A DNA stretch of 54,487 nucleotides from Candidatus Sumerlaeia bacterium (GTDB taxonomy: Bacteria; Sumerlaeota; Sumerlaeia; SLMS01; JAHLLQ01): assembly GCA_019634695.1 (NCBI GenBank), contig JAHCAW010000025.1, forward strand, positions 1-54,487, in the 5' to 3' direction. Positions 7,960 to 15,879 of the stretch are shown in pieces. Every line of letters starts with the position of its first letter. Position 1 is the first letter of the stretch. Both the position numbers and the translations under genes were made by a program. Below the pieces are notes generated by a model, which saw nothing but the letters and a program-made list of their open reading frames with translations, was not told the origin of the DNA and made no database searches.

Positions 7960-10860
7960 TCAGGCCTTGCGCGACTTCGCGCGGTGCTTCTTCGGGGCGG
8001 CGGCGCCGTCGGCGAGCGCCACTTCGAGGGTCAGGATCTTCTTCGCGCCGACCGGGAAGGTGACGCGCGAGCCGGCGATGCGCGGTGCCGGCGTGTCCTC
8101 GAGCGGGTCCTCGTTCATGTCGAGCACCTGTGCGTGGGCGACCGCTTGCGGGAACTCGAGCGTCGCGGTTTCGGCGCGCGAGCCCGGATTGTTCACGCGC
8201 ACGACGAGCGTGTCGCGGTCCTCGGCCTTCTTGATTGCGCCGAGTGCAAGCGACGCGGGCGCGAGCGCGGCGAGCGAACCCTCCAGACCCCACGGTCCGC
8301 CCTCGCGATTGGCCCCGGACTGCGTGGCCAGCAGCGGCAACTGGAAGTTCTCCGCCTCCTCGAACACGCGTCCCTTTCGCCAGTCGCCCGCATGCGGCAG
8401 GATCGCGTAGTCGGCGACCACGCGGCCCGGCACCTGGCTCAACTCCTGGTCCGGGCGCCGCTCCCACCGCCAGCTCACCGTGCACAGCGTCACTTCGTAG
8501 GCGCGCAGCAGCGTGACGGCGACCGTACGCGACGGATCCTCGGTCACCTCGTACTCGTGCAGTCCCTGCGTCAGGACCGCGAGTCCGGCCTTGCCATCCG
8601 ACACGTCGACGAAGCGCAGCATCGGATGCTGCGGATTGTCGGCCTGGGCGTAGCTGTGCTCGTCGTCGCGGACGATGGGCCGCTCCACGACGTCGCACGC
8701 CTGCTCGGCGGCGGAGTGCGTCGCCCCGGCAAGTTGCGTCGGGAACAGCACGCGCAGGCGATGGAACGTCGCCCGGTTGTCCAGTACCGTGCGCACGTCG
8801 AGGCGGCGGGCGCCCTTGCGCAGCGTGAAGAAGGACTCGATCGCGACGGTGCCCTCGGCATCTCCACGACGGGCATCGTGATAGGTGTCGTTGTGGACGC
8901 GGCCGGAGGGGAGCTTCATCTCGATGGCGACGCGCACCGTGGCGGACAGCGGCGTGTTCTCCTCGAGGGAGATCGTCGCGGGCAGGCCCTTGCTGGTGAA
9001 GATCTGCTCGAAGGACATCGGGCGATGCTCCCAGCCCGTGCCGTTCTCGCCGTTGTCGACGAACTCGTGCAGGCCCTCGAGGCGTCGGCCGGAGGCCTTG
9101 TCGGTCAGGGCCAGCGTGCCGTCGGGCGCGAACTCGACGACGAGGTGCTCGTTTTCCAGGCGCGTGGGCGAGGTGGCGATGCGCTCGCGTCGGCCAAGCG
9201 GGGCACTGCGGCGCACGACATAGGTCTTCCAGCCCATCGCCGGCACGGCCTCGGCCACGAGCTGCGTCTTGCACGACCAGCCCACGAGCGCCATCGTCAG
9301 GTCCGTGTTGTCGCGCACGGTCTTCTCGCAGCGCTTGCGGCGCACGAACGCGAAGTCGGCCGGTTGGCCCTTCGGGTCCAGCACCTCGTACTCGATCACG
9401 CCGGTCGAGTCGCCGAAGTCCAGCCATGCCTCGACGATTTCGGTGCGCGGGCGCGGCGAGGGATTGAAGATGGTGAGGACCAGCTCGTCGTCGGCGACGT
9501 GCGCCGTGTCGATGCGTCGGGCGACGGACGCCAGCGTGTCGTCGATCACGATGTCGGAGAGCGCCTTGACCTGGTCGAGACGATAGAGCGCGTCGGTCTC
9601 GAGCTTGTCGATGCCGCAGCCGGCGACGGTATCGTGCGGGTGGGACTGGAGCAGGTGGCGCCAGGCAAGGTCGAGCGTCGTGCGCGGATAGGGCTCGCCG
9701 GCGACGGCCCAGGCGAGCGCGGCGAAGGGCTCGGCAAGGCGTGTCAGCATCTTCTCCGCGCGATGGTGCGCGATCTTCTGGCGGATGCGGCCGGAAATGA
9801 TGTGCTCGAGGCCGGTGACGTAGGGCGACGGCGCGCCGCAGTTGCGCATCTCGCCGCTGAGCACGCGCAGCTCGCGGCCGTCGAGGTGCTGCAACAGGTC
9901 CTCCGCGTAGGCCTCGAGCGTGCTGAAGAAGAGTTCCTCGCCGGGCTCGAGCAGCCCTTGCAGCTCGCGCACCAGCTCGGCCTCCAGCGGATCGGGCCGC
10001 GTCGTGTCCATGCCCTGCATCAGCGGAATGACCGGCGTCGTGAAGTGCTGGCGCTCGACCTCGAGCAGCTTGCGGAAGCAGCCTTCGAGCCGCGAGCGGT
10101 CGATCGTCTTGTGCGGCTGCTGGATGAAGTAGTGGTCGTGTTCGCGGTCGGCGGTGACCCGCTTGATCGGCATGCCGCCCGCCTTCCAGTCCAGCACGCG
10201 ATCGGTGAACGCGCGGCCGTAGGCCACGGGCCGCCACACATCCATGAAGAAGTTGTAGCGCGCCTTCGTGCCGAAACGCGACGCGACCAGCCGCGTGCCG
10301 TCCGGCGCCTCCCAGAAGAACTCCGACTCGGGCGCCTCGTGGTTCGTCACGCCGCGATAGTAGAAGACCACCGGGATGCGGAAACCGGCGTAGATCTGCG
10401 GCAACTGCGAGACCTGCCCGAATCCGAACGGCGTATAGCCGGTCTTCATCGGCCGGCCCCAGCGGCGCGCCGTGCGATCGCCCACCAGCAGGTTGCGGAT
10501 GATGCTCTCGCCCGAGATCGTGTTGCAGTCCGGTGCGGTGTACCACGGACCGATGGTGAGCCGGCCGGCCTGGATCGCCGCGCGCAACCGCCCCTCGTTC
10601 TCGGGGCGGATTTCGAGATAGTCCTCCAGTGGCACCGTTTGCGAATCGAGCAGGAAGGTATATTCGGGCACGGCGTCGAAGATGTCGAGCAGGGCGTCGA
10701 GGAACTCGACCGTCAGGCGGCGGGTCTGCTGGTATTCCAGGGTCCACTCGCGATCCAGGTGCGAGTTGGGAATGAAGTGGGCGCGCAGGGTGACCTTGGG
10801 CTTTCGCCGTCCGTTGGTGCTTCCGGCACGGGTTTCCGGCTGGAGGTCAGTCTTCGGCAT
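7960..10860 (-). CDS. GH38 alpha-mannosidase-like protein lacking the catalytic Asp
   Basis: This 966-residue protein has the GH38 layout: an N-terminal metal site NSHLDREW (H34, D36), PDCNTISGESIIRNL about 110-124, SQLPQIY about 151-157, a second metal motif HPHDTVAGCG near the middle, then long beta-sandwich domains. GH38 enzymes normally read P-D-x-F-G-H before SQLPQI, the Asp being both nucleophile and zinc ligand. Here the DNA reads T-P-F-G-F-G-Q, putting Phe145 at that position. The family is certain but normal retaining hydrolysis is doubtful. The basic C terminus (KKHRAKSRKA) is unusual. ATG 10860 gives the usual N terminus; the same frame stays open far upstream without homology. No signal peptide, so cytoplasmic. 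Probable operon with the PfkB kinase. Confidence 0.85.
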   Translation of the reverse strand: MPKTDLQPETRAGSTNGRRKPKVTLRAHFIPNSHLDREWTLEYQQTRRLTVEFLDALLDIFDAVPEYTFLLDSQTVPLEDYLEIRPENEGRLRAAIQAGRLTIGPWYTAPDCNTISGESIIRNLLVGDRTARRWGRPMKTGYTPFGFGQVSQLPQIYAGFRIPVVFYYRGVTNHEAPESEFFWEAPDGTRLVASRFGTKARYNFFMDVWRPVAYGRAFTDRVLDWKAGGMPIKRVTADREHDHYFIQQPHKTIDRSRLEGCFRKLLEVERQHFTTPVIPLMQGMDTTRPDPLEAELVRELQGLLEPGEELFFSTLEAYAEDLLQHLDGRELRVLSGEMRNCGAPSPYVTGLEHIISGRIRQKIAHHRAEKMLTRLAEPFAALAWAVAGEPYPRTTLDLAWRHLLQSHPHDTVAGCGIDKLETDALYRLDQVKALSDIVIDDTLASVARRIDTAHVADDELVLTIFNPSPRPRTEIVEAWLDFGDSTGVIEYEVLDPKGQPADFAFVRRKRCEKTVRDNTDLTMALVGWSCKTQLVAEAVPAMGWKTYVVRRSAPLGRRERIATSPTRLENEHLVVEFAPDGTLALTDKASGRRLEGLHEFVDNGENGTGWEHRPMSFEQIFTSKGLPATISLEENTPLSATVRVAIEMKLPSGRVHNDTYHDARRGDAEGTVAIESFFTLRKGARRLDVRTVLDNRATFHRLRVLFPTQLAGATHSAAEQACDVVERPIVRDDEHSYAQADNPQHPMLRFVDVSDGKAGLAVLTQGLHEYEVTEDPSRTVAVTLLRAYEVTLCTVSWRWERRPDQELSQVPGRVVADYAILPHAGDWRKGRVFEEAENFQLPLLATQSGANREGGPWGLEGSLAALAPASLALGAIKKAEDRDTLVVRVNNPGSRAETATLEFPQAVAHAQVLDMNEDPLEDTPAPRIAGSRVTFPVGAKKILTLEVALADGAAAPKKHRAKSRKA

Positions 10861-11253
10861 GGGAGGTCCCCCCCGGGGGCATGGTTGAATTGGTGCCACG
10901 CGCCTGCGCCGGATCGTTGCCGGGACGCGGGACGCCGGGCTCTTGGCTGCAAGCTTCGGGTGGAAGAGTGCTCGGGCTTGTGGGGCGGGTGCAAGGGGGA
11001 ACTGTAACCGGTTGCGGCATGCGCATGCGCGCACGGGACGGCATCCCTCGCGTTGACCCGTCACCGGGTCGCGACGAGAAGGGCCCCGTTGGACCGGATG
11101 CGGAGGGCGCGCCCTGCGGGCCCCAATCCGACCGATGGAGCCCTCTTTCCCATGATACGACTTCGGAAAACTGATTGCAGCGCCCAAGCCACAGTTGACT
11201 GCCCCGGCACGAGTCCTGTTGCCGCTGGAATGTCCTTGGTCTTTCGAAACGTT
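10861..11253. other. Divergent intergenic region between GH38-like and DmpA-like genes
   Basis: About 390 bp separate two divergent genes, so promoters for both are expected here. I see a short hairpin, GACCCG-TCAC-CGGGTC (11056-11071), a palindrome GGGCGCGCCC near 11105, and GCATGC repeats near 11018. I could not pick a convincing -35/-10 pair. No gene is supported. Confidence 0.5.
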
Positions 11254-12435
11254 ATGAGAACCCGCCTTGCCTGCCTTGCCCTGTTGGCCCTGTTGATTCC
11301 CCGCGTCGAGGCCGAAGCCCCCATGTCCGAGTCCCCCCGTCCCCGCGCCCGCGATCTGGGCATCGAGATTGGCATCCTGCCCCCCGGGCCGAACAACGCC
11401 ATCACCGATGTGGCCGGCGTGCTGGTCGGCCATGCCACCGTTGTGCGCGGCGAGGACGTGCGCACCGGTGTCACCGCAATCCTGCCGCACGACGGCAACC
11501 TGTTCCGCGAGAAGGTGCCGGCGGCCGTCCATGTCGGCAACGGCTTCGGCAAGCTGATGGGCTCCACGCAGGTCGCCGAACTGGGCGAACTCGAGACACC
11601 GATCCTGCTGACGAGCACGCTGAGCGTGGCGCGCACGGCCGACGCGCTGCTCGACTGGATGCTGGCGCTGCCGGGCAATGAGGCGGTGCGCTCGATCAAC
11701 CCGCTGGTGGGGGAGACGAACGACGGATTCCTGAACGAGAGCCGGGGCCGGCACGTCGGGCAGGCAGAGGTCTTCGCCGCGCTGAGTTCGGCGGCGGGCG
11801 GACCGGTGGCCGAAGGTTCGGTCGGCGCCGGCACGGGCACGATGGCGTTTGGGTTCAAGGGTGGCATCGGGACGGCCTCGCGGGTGCTGCCGGCCAGCCT
11901 TGGCGGCTACACCGTCGGCGTGCTGGTGCAGTCGAACTTTGCCGGCGTGCTGACGATCGCGGGGGCACCGGTCGGTCGCGAGCTCGGGCGCTACGCCTTC
12001 AAGGAACAGGTCGAAGCCCGCCCCGAGCCCCCCGCCGAGCGGCCGCCCGACGGCTCGATCATGATGGTCGTGGCGACGGACGCGCCGCTGGACGCGCGCA
12101 ACCTCGAGCGCCTTGCCGCCCGCACGATGATGGGCCTCGGGCGCACGGGCTCGTACGCGTCGAACGGCAGCGGCGACTACGCCATCGCCTTCAGCACCGC
12201 GCCGCAGAACCGCATCCTGTCGGCCGAGGGCGTGCGGTCCGTCGAACTGCTGGGCAACCAGTCGACGAGCGCCCTGTTCCTCGCCGTCGTCGAGGCCACC
12301 GAAGAGGCCGTGATCAACTCGGTGCTGCGGGCCACCACGGTGGTGGGCCGGGAAGGCAACCGTGGCGAGGCCCTGCCGATCGAGCGCACGGTCGAGATTC
12401 TCGAGAAGTATGGCGTCGTGACTCGCAAGCCCTGA
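11254..12435 (+). CDS. P1 family (DmpA-type) aminopeptidase, secreted
   Basis: This 393-residue protein belongs to the self-cleaving P1/DmpA family (D- or beta-aminopeptidases such as DmpA and BapA). The cleavage-site motif EGSVGAGTGTM followed by GFKGGIGTASR is clear, making Ser189 the predicted new N-terminal nucleophile after Gly-Ser autocleavage. NNAITDVAGVLVGH near the start is also typical. A signal peptide (about residues 3-20, LACLALLALLIPRVEA) suggests periplasmic action on peptides, perhaps with D- or beta-residues. The start is uncertain: ATG 11230 adds 8 residues and neither has a strong ribosome binding site. It heads a run of plus-strand genes. A dipeptide epimerase lies 3.4 kb downstream, compatible with peptide recycling. 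Confidence 0.88.
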   Translation: MRTRLACLALLALLIPRVEAEAPMSESPRPRARDLGIEIGILPPGPNNAITDVAGVLVGHATVVRGEDVRTGVTAILPHDGNLFREKVPAAVHVGNGFGKLMGSTQVAELGELETPILLTSTLSVARTADALLDWMLALPGNEAVRSINPLVGETNDGFLNESRGRHVGQAEVFAALSSAAGGPVAEGSVGAGTGTMAFGFKGGIGTASRVLPASLGGYTVGVLVQSNFAGVLTIAGAPVGRELGRYAFKEQVEARPEPPAERPPDGSIMMVVATDAPLDARNLERLAARTMMGLGRTGSYASNGSGDYAIAFSTAPQNRILSAEGVRSVELLGNQSTSALFLAVVEATEEAVINSVLRATTVVGREGNRGEALPIERTVEILEKYGVVTRKP

Positions 12436-12462
12436 GGCGGCACGCCCTCCGGGGGGAAATCG

Positions 12463-13218
12463 ATGAGCGATCCGCGGTCCGCGTTCGTCCTGCCGCCGGT
12501 GGTGCGGCTGGCCCTGCGGGGCCTGCCGCCGGCGCGGCGCGCGGCGCTGCGGGCATGGCTGGACTGGCATCTGGCCTGTGGCGCCCGCCTGAGCGCCGCT
12601 TGGGCTGCCGGCGGGGGGGAGCTGCCCCGCATGGCGCTGGCCTTGCACGCCGAGGCCCGACCGACCGAACTGGCGGCCGTGCCGCCCCGGGACTTCCGGG
12701 CCGCGATCGATGGCTGGCACGCGCTGCTGCTGCTGGGACGGCCGCCGACGTGGCGGCGCATCGAGAACGTGCTGCATCAGGTGGCTGCCGCGCCGGCCCG
12801 CACGGCGGGTGCGGTGCTTGGCCTGGATGCCGGGGGCGAGCGGGCACGCCTCGAGGCGCTGGGGCTGGCGGTTGGCGCGACGCAGTTGCTTCTGGCGCTG
12901 CGGGCCGGGTTGGCGACTGGGCGCGTGCCGATTCCCGAAGAGGACTTCGAGGCCACCGGCACCACGCTGGCCGACCTGATGGACGGGAAACCAGCGGGTG
13001 CCGTGCGGGCACTGCAAGTGGCCCGAGCCCGGGCGTATCTGGAGGCGGCGGCGGGACTGGCGACGACCGCTCCCGATCCCGCCACCGGTCGGTTCGTCGC
13101 GGACATCCTCGCGTGGCAGCACTCGCTGCTGGACCGCCTGGCGCGCAACCCGGCGGCCGGCGAGCTGGGGCGGCTCGATGCCTTGCGCCTGCTGCTCGGG
13201 CGTTCGGGCCAGTCGTGA
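12463..13218 (+). CDS. Degenerate squalene/phytoene synthase-like protein
   Basis: This 251-residue, Ala/Leu/Arg-rich protein aligns by eye with the C-terminal two thirds of squalene/phytoene synthases. The segment at 135-166 (GLAVGATQLLLALRAGL, then GRVPIPEEDFEATG) parallels the family's LGLALQLTNILRDVGED followed by GRIYLPxEDLxxxG. However, the second aspartate-rich motif (D-x-x-E-D) is replaced by LRAGLAT, and no first D-D-x-x-D motif exists upstream. It is therefore predicted not to bind the Mg-diphosphate substrate in the normal way: a pseudoenzyme or a very diverged relative. The ATG has a purine-rich ggggggaaa leader. It lies 27 bp after the peptidase gene, probably in the same operon as the TPR and GT2 genes. 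Family assignment is moderate. Confidence 0.55.
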   Translation: MSDPRSAFVLPPVVRLALRGLPPARRAALRAWLDWHLACGARLSAAWAAGGGELPRMALALHAEARPTELAAVPPRDFRAAIDGWHALLLLGRPPTWRRIENVLHQVAAAPARTAGAVLGLDAGGERARLEALGLAVGATQLLLALRAGLATGRVPIPEEDFEATGTTLADLMDGKPAGAVRALQVARARAYLEAAAGLATTAPDPATGRFVADILAWQHSLLDRLARNPAAGELGRLDALRLLLGRSGQS

Positions 13219-13281
13219 GTCTTGACGCTTCGGGCGCCGCGAAGGACGCTCGGCACCGACGCGACACTTCCGGGATGGGCC

Positions 13282-13614
13282 ATGGACCGCGAAGAGAAGA
13301 TCGCCCGGCTGGAAGCCCTGCTGGCCATCGAGGCGGAAGCCAACGATCCGCTGACGCATTTCCTGCTGGGGCGCGAGTACCTCGAGGCCGGCCGCGCGGC
13401 CGATGCCGTGCGCGCCTTCGAGCGCTGCGTTGCCCTGAATCCCCAGTACACGGCGGCCTATCGCTTTCTGGGCGACAGCCATCGCAAGGCCGGCGATGCG
13501 GCACACGCGCGCGAGACGTATCAGCTCGGCATCGGCGTGGCGGAGCAGACCGGCGACTTGCAGGCCGGCCGCGAGATGCAGGCGCTGCTCGCGCGTCTCG
13601 AGGGCACGCGATGA
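13282..13614 (+). CDS. Small TPR protein
   Basis: This is a 110-residue protein with two to three tetratricopeptide repeats. The clearest is FLLGREYLEAGRAADAVRAF (about 27-46), followed by a second with AYRFLGDSHRKAGD. TPRs mediate protein contacts. ATG 13282 starts exactly where the repeat-bearing fold begins; an upstream TTG at 13222 would add a Arg-rich leader and is less likely. The stop overlaps the start of the GT2 gene (ATGA), so the two are translationally coupled and this protein may assist that glycosyltransferase. No signal peptide or membrane segment is visible. Confidence 0.75.
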   Translation: MDREEKIARLEALLAIEAEANDPLTHFLLGREYLEAGRAADAVRAFERCVALNPQYTAAYRFLGDSHRKAGDAAHARETYQLGIGVAEQTGDLQAGREMQALLARLEGTR

Positions 13615-14546
13615 CTTCCTGCGCGCTGTCGGTGGTCATTCCGATCTTCAACGAGCGGGAGAACCTGCCGGCGCTGGCCCGACGGCTGCGCCGCGCGCTC
13701 GATGGCCTTGGGCCCGAGTGGGAGGTCGTGTTCGTCAATGACGCCAGCCGCGACGACTCGATGGACCTGATGCGGCGCCTGCACGCGCGCGACCGACGCT
13801 TTCGCATCGTCAGTCTGGCGCGCAACTTCGGCCACCAGATGGCGCTGACCGCCGGCATGGCGCACGCCCGCGGCGAGCTCGTTGTCCTGATGGATGGCGA
13901 CTTGCAGGATCCGCCCGAGGTGGTCCCGCGCCTGGTGGCGCACCTGCGCGAAGGCAACTGGGACGTCGTTTATGCCGTGCGCCGCAAACGCAAGGAGCGC
14001 GCGCCGATTCGCCTGCTCTACTATGGCTTCTACCGTCTGTTGCGGCGCATGGCGAACATCGACATCCCGATGGACACGGGCGACTTCTGCGCGATGCGCC
14101 GCCGTGTGGTGGACACGCTCAACCGCCTGCCGGAGCGGAATCGGTTCATCCGCGGGCTGCGCTCGTGGGTCGGGTTCCGCCAGACCGGGCTCGAGTACGA
14201 GCGCGCCGCCCGACACGCCGGCGAGCCCAAGTATACGCTGCGCGCGCTCTTCAAGCTCGCCTTCGACGGCATCTTCTCGTTCTCATACGTGCCGTTGCGG
14301 CTCGGCATGTGGTGCGGCGCGCTGGTCTCCCTGCTCGGCCTCGCCTATGCGGCCTTCGTCATTGCCGGCCGTCTCATGGGTGCCTACCAGCAGATTCCCG
14401 GCTGGTCCACCGTCGTTGTCGCCGTGCTCGTGCTCGGCGGCGCGAATCTCCTGATGCTCGGCCTCATCGGCGAATACGTCGGCCGCGTCTACGACGAAAT
14501 CAAGGGACGACCGCCGTATGTGGTGGATGAAGTTGTTAGTGATTAG
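13611..14546 (+). CDS. GT2 polyprenyl-phosphate glycosyltransferase (DPM1/GtrB-like)
   Basis: This 311-residue enzyme is expected to move a sugar from a nucleotide sugar to a polyprenyl phosphate on the cytoplasmic face. It has the GT2 start VVIPIFNERENL, FVNDASRDDS, NFGHQMALTAGM, and the catalytic DGDLQDPPE. Two C-terminal membrane helices (about 230-255 and 265-290) match GtrB-type enzymes, and LIGEYVGRVYDEIKGRP is the common ending. It is coupled to the TPR gene by an ATGA overlap. The last four codons (VVSD) and the stop lie within the 7-bp repeat island that follows, so the C terminus has been shaped by that repeat. The product could feed the GT-C transferase at 16925. Confidence 0.9.
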   Translation: MTSCALSVVIPIFNERENLPALARRLRRALDGLGPEWEVVFVNDASRDDSMDLMRRLHARDRRFRIVSLARNFGHQMALTAGMAHARGELVVLMDGDLQDPPEVVPRLVAHLREGNWDVVYAVRRKRKERAPIRLLYYGFYRLLRRMANIDIPMDTGDFCAMRRRVVDTLNRLPERNRFIRGLRSWVGFRQTGLEYERAARHAGEPKYTLRALFKLAFDGIFSFSYVPLRLGMWCGALVSLLGLAYAAFVIAGRLMGAYQQIPGWSTVVVAVLVLGGANLLMLGLIGEYVGRVYDEIKGRPPYVVDEVVSD

Positions 14547-14646
14547 TGGTTGGTTTTTAGTGTGACACGACTAGAAATAAGGATTAAGTTTTCCAACCAC
14601 GAACCACAAACCATGCGGCACTAATTACTAATAACTAAAAACCAAC
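14535..14646. repeat. AT-rich island of imperfect 7-bp repeats with inverted arms
   Basis: In an otherwise GC-rich region, 14535-14562 reads as four 7-mers (GTTAGTG, ATTAGTG, GTTGGTT, TTTAGTG). Positions 14595-14615 hold AACCACG, AACCACA, AACCATG, and 14619-14650 holds ACTAATT, ACTAATA, ACTAAAA, ACCAACA. The right-hand units are on the opposite strand, so GTTGGTTTTTAGT (14549-14561) pairs perfectly with ACTAAAAACCAAC (14634-14646) as 13-bp inverted arms. It overlaps the end of the GT2 gene and ends 10 bp before the GT4 start. It could form a hairpin terminator-like structure on either strand. No ORF is present. Confidence 0.8.
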
Positions 14647-14656
14647 AACTTCTTCC

Positions 14657-15799
14657 ATGCCCTCACTCCTGCTCTCAACCTACGAGTATCCTCCCGTGGG
14701 CGGGGGCATGGGCAAGGCGGCGCGGGCGATGGCGCGGGCGCTGATGCGGCGCGGGTACGACGTGACGGTGCTGACCGCACGGTTCGGCGATCAGGCGCGC
14801 GACGAACGCGCCCCGGGCGAGCCGCGCGTCCTGCGCCTGCCCGTCCTGCGCCGGCATCGCAACCGCGCCAGCGCCTTCGAGGTCCTGTCCTTTGCGGCTG
14901 CCGGTGTTCTGTTTCTGCCGTGGTGGGCGCGGCGATTTCGCGCCGACGCGACGGTCTGCTTCCTGACGATTCCCTCGGGCATCGTGGCGCAGGCCCATCG
15001 CCTTGTGGGCGGGCCGCGGTGGGTGGCGCTGTTGCGGGGCCAGGACGTGCCGGGTTTCCCGGACACGCCGCGCTGGATGCACACCGTCGCCTGGCCGCTG
15101 ACGTGGTACTTGTGGAGCCGCGCCGAGCAGGTCGTCGCGAACAGCCAGGGACTCGCGGATCTGGCGCATCGTTCGGCGCCGCGCCTGCCGATCCGTATCG
15201 TTCCGAACGGCATCGATGTGGAGCGCTACCGCCCGCGCGTCCGCCCGCGGAGGGGCGGCCCGGTACGAGTACTATTCGCGGGGCGGCTCGTGCGCTTCAA
15301 GGGCCTGCGCAATCTGGTGGCCGCATGGGAACATGTGTCCGCCCGCGCAACCGGCCCGGTTGAATTGTGGATTGCCGGTTACGGCCCCGAGCGCCCGGTG
15401 CTGGAGGCGCTGGCCGAGCGTGCCGGCCTGACCAACGTGCGCTTCCTCGGGCCGCTGGCCGAGGAACGCCTGATCCGTGCGTTGCAGGCCGCCGACATCT
15501 TCGTCAATCCGTCGGAAGGCGAGGGCATGCCGAACGCCGTGCTGGAGGCGATGGCGTGCGGGTTGCCGGTGGTGCTGTCCGACATCGGGCCGCATCGCGA
15601 GATGCTGCTCGACGGTCGGGGCGGGGTGCTGTGCGACGCGGCGAGTCCGCACGACATGGCCGGGGCGCTGGCGCCACTGCTGGCCGATGCCGCTCTGCGG
15701 CGGCGGCTCGGTGCCGAGGCGCGCGAGGTCGTACGCGACCACTTCAGTTGGGACCAGGCGGTCGGCCGGCTGATTCCGCTGCTGCCCGACGAGCGCTGA
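14657..15799 (+). CDS. GT4 family glycosyltransferase
   Basis: This 380-residue retaining glycosyltransferase has a GT-B fold. The N-terminal half begins LLLSTYEYPPVGGGMGKAAR, a Gly-rich acceptor loop. The C-terminal half has PNGIDVERY, VLFAGRLVRFKGL (donor-domain start), and the GT4 E-x7-E motif in EGEGMPNAVLEAMACGLP, which binds the donor sugar. The donor cannot be read. Membrane segments are absent, although a hydrophobic patch near 75-90 could lie on the membrane. It follows the GT2 gene across the 7-bp repeat island and may add sugars to the same lipid-linked glycan. Confidence 0.92.
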   Translation: MPSLLLSTYEYPPVGGGMGKAARAMARALMRRGYDVTVLTARFGDQARDERAPGEPRVLRLPVLRRHRNRASAFEVLSFAAAGVLFLPWWARRFRADATVCFLTIPSGIVAQAHRLVGGPRWVALLRGQDVPGFPDTPRWMHTVAWPLTWYLWSRAEQVVANSQGLADLAHRSAPRLPIRIVPNGIDVERYRPRVRPRRGGPVRVLFAGRLVRFKGLRNLVAAWEHVSARATGPVELWIAGYGPERPVLEALAERAGLTNVRFLGPLAEERLIRALQAADIFVNPSEGEGMPNAVLEAMACGLPVVLSDIGPHREMLLDGRGGVLCDAASPHDMAGALAPLLADAALRRRLGAEAREVVRDHFSWDQAVGRLIPLLPDER

Positions 15800-15879
15800 A
15801 CGTGCGTTTCGGGTAGACCCGCCGCGGCCGGCATTCAAGCCTCGTCCCAATCCAGTCCGCACCCAAGGAGTCCCTCGCC

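Noticed and set aside
7984..11007. A 1007-codon plus-strand ORF opposite the GH38-like gene
   Set aside because: It is antisense to a clear GH38 family protein and its Arg/Val/Leu/His-rich translation has no domain. Long antisense frames are expected in GC-rich codon usage.
11018..11120. GCATGC and GGGCGCGCCC palindromes as specific operators
   Set aside because: Short GC palindromes are common by chance in GC-rich DNA, and no second copy or suitable position supports a role.
10861..13506. Minus-strand extension of the GH38-like frame by about 880 codons upstream
   Set aside because: It lies opposite the DmpA-type peptidase and squalene synthase-like genes, has no homology to GH38, and the family N terminus begins at 10860.
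14535..14656. Heptamer island considered as a CRISPR array or attachment site
   Set aside because: Units are 7 bp, imperfect and adjacent, with no spacers, no tRNA and no integrase nearby.
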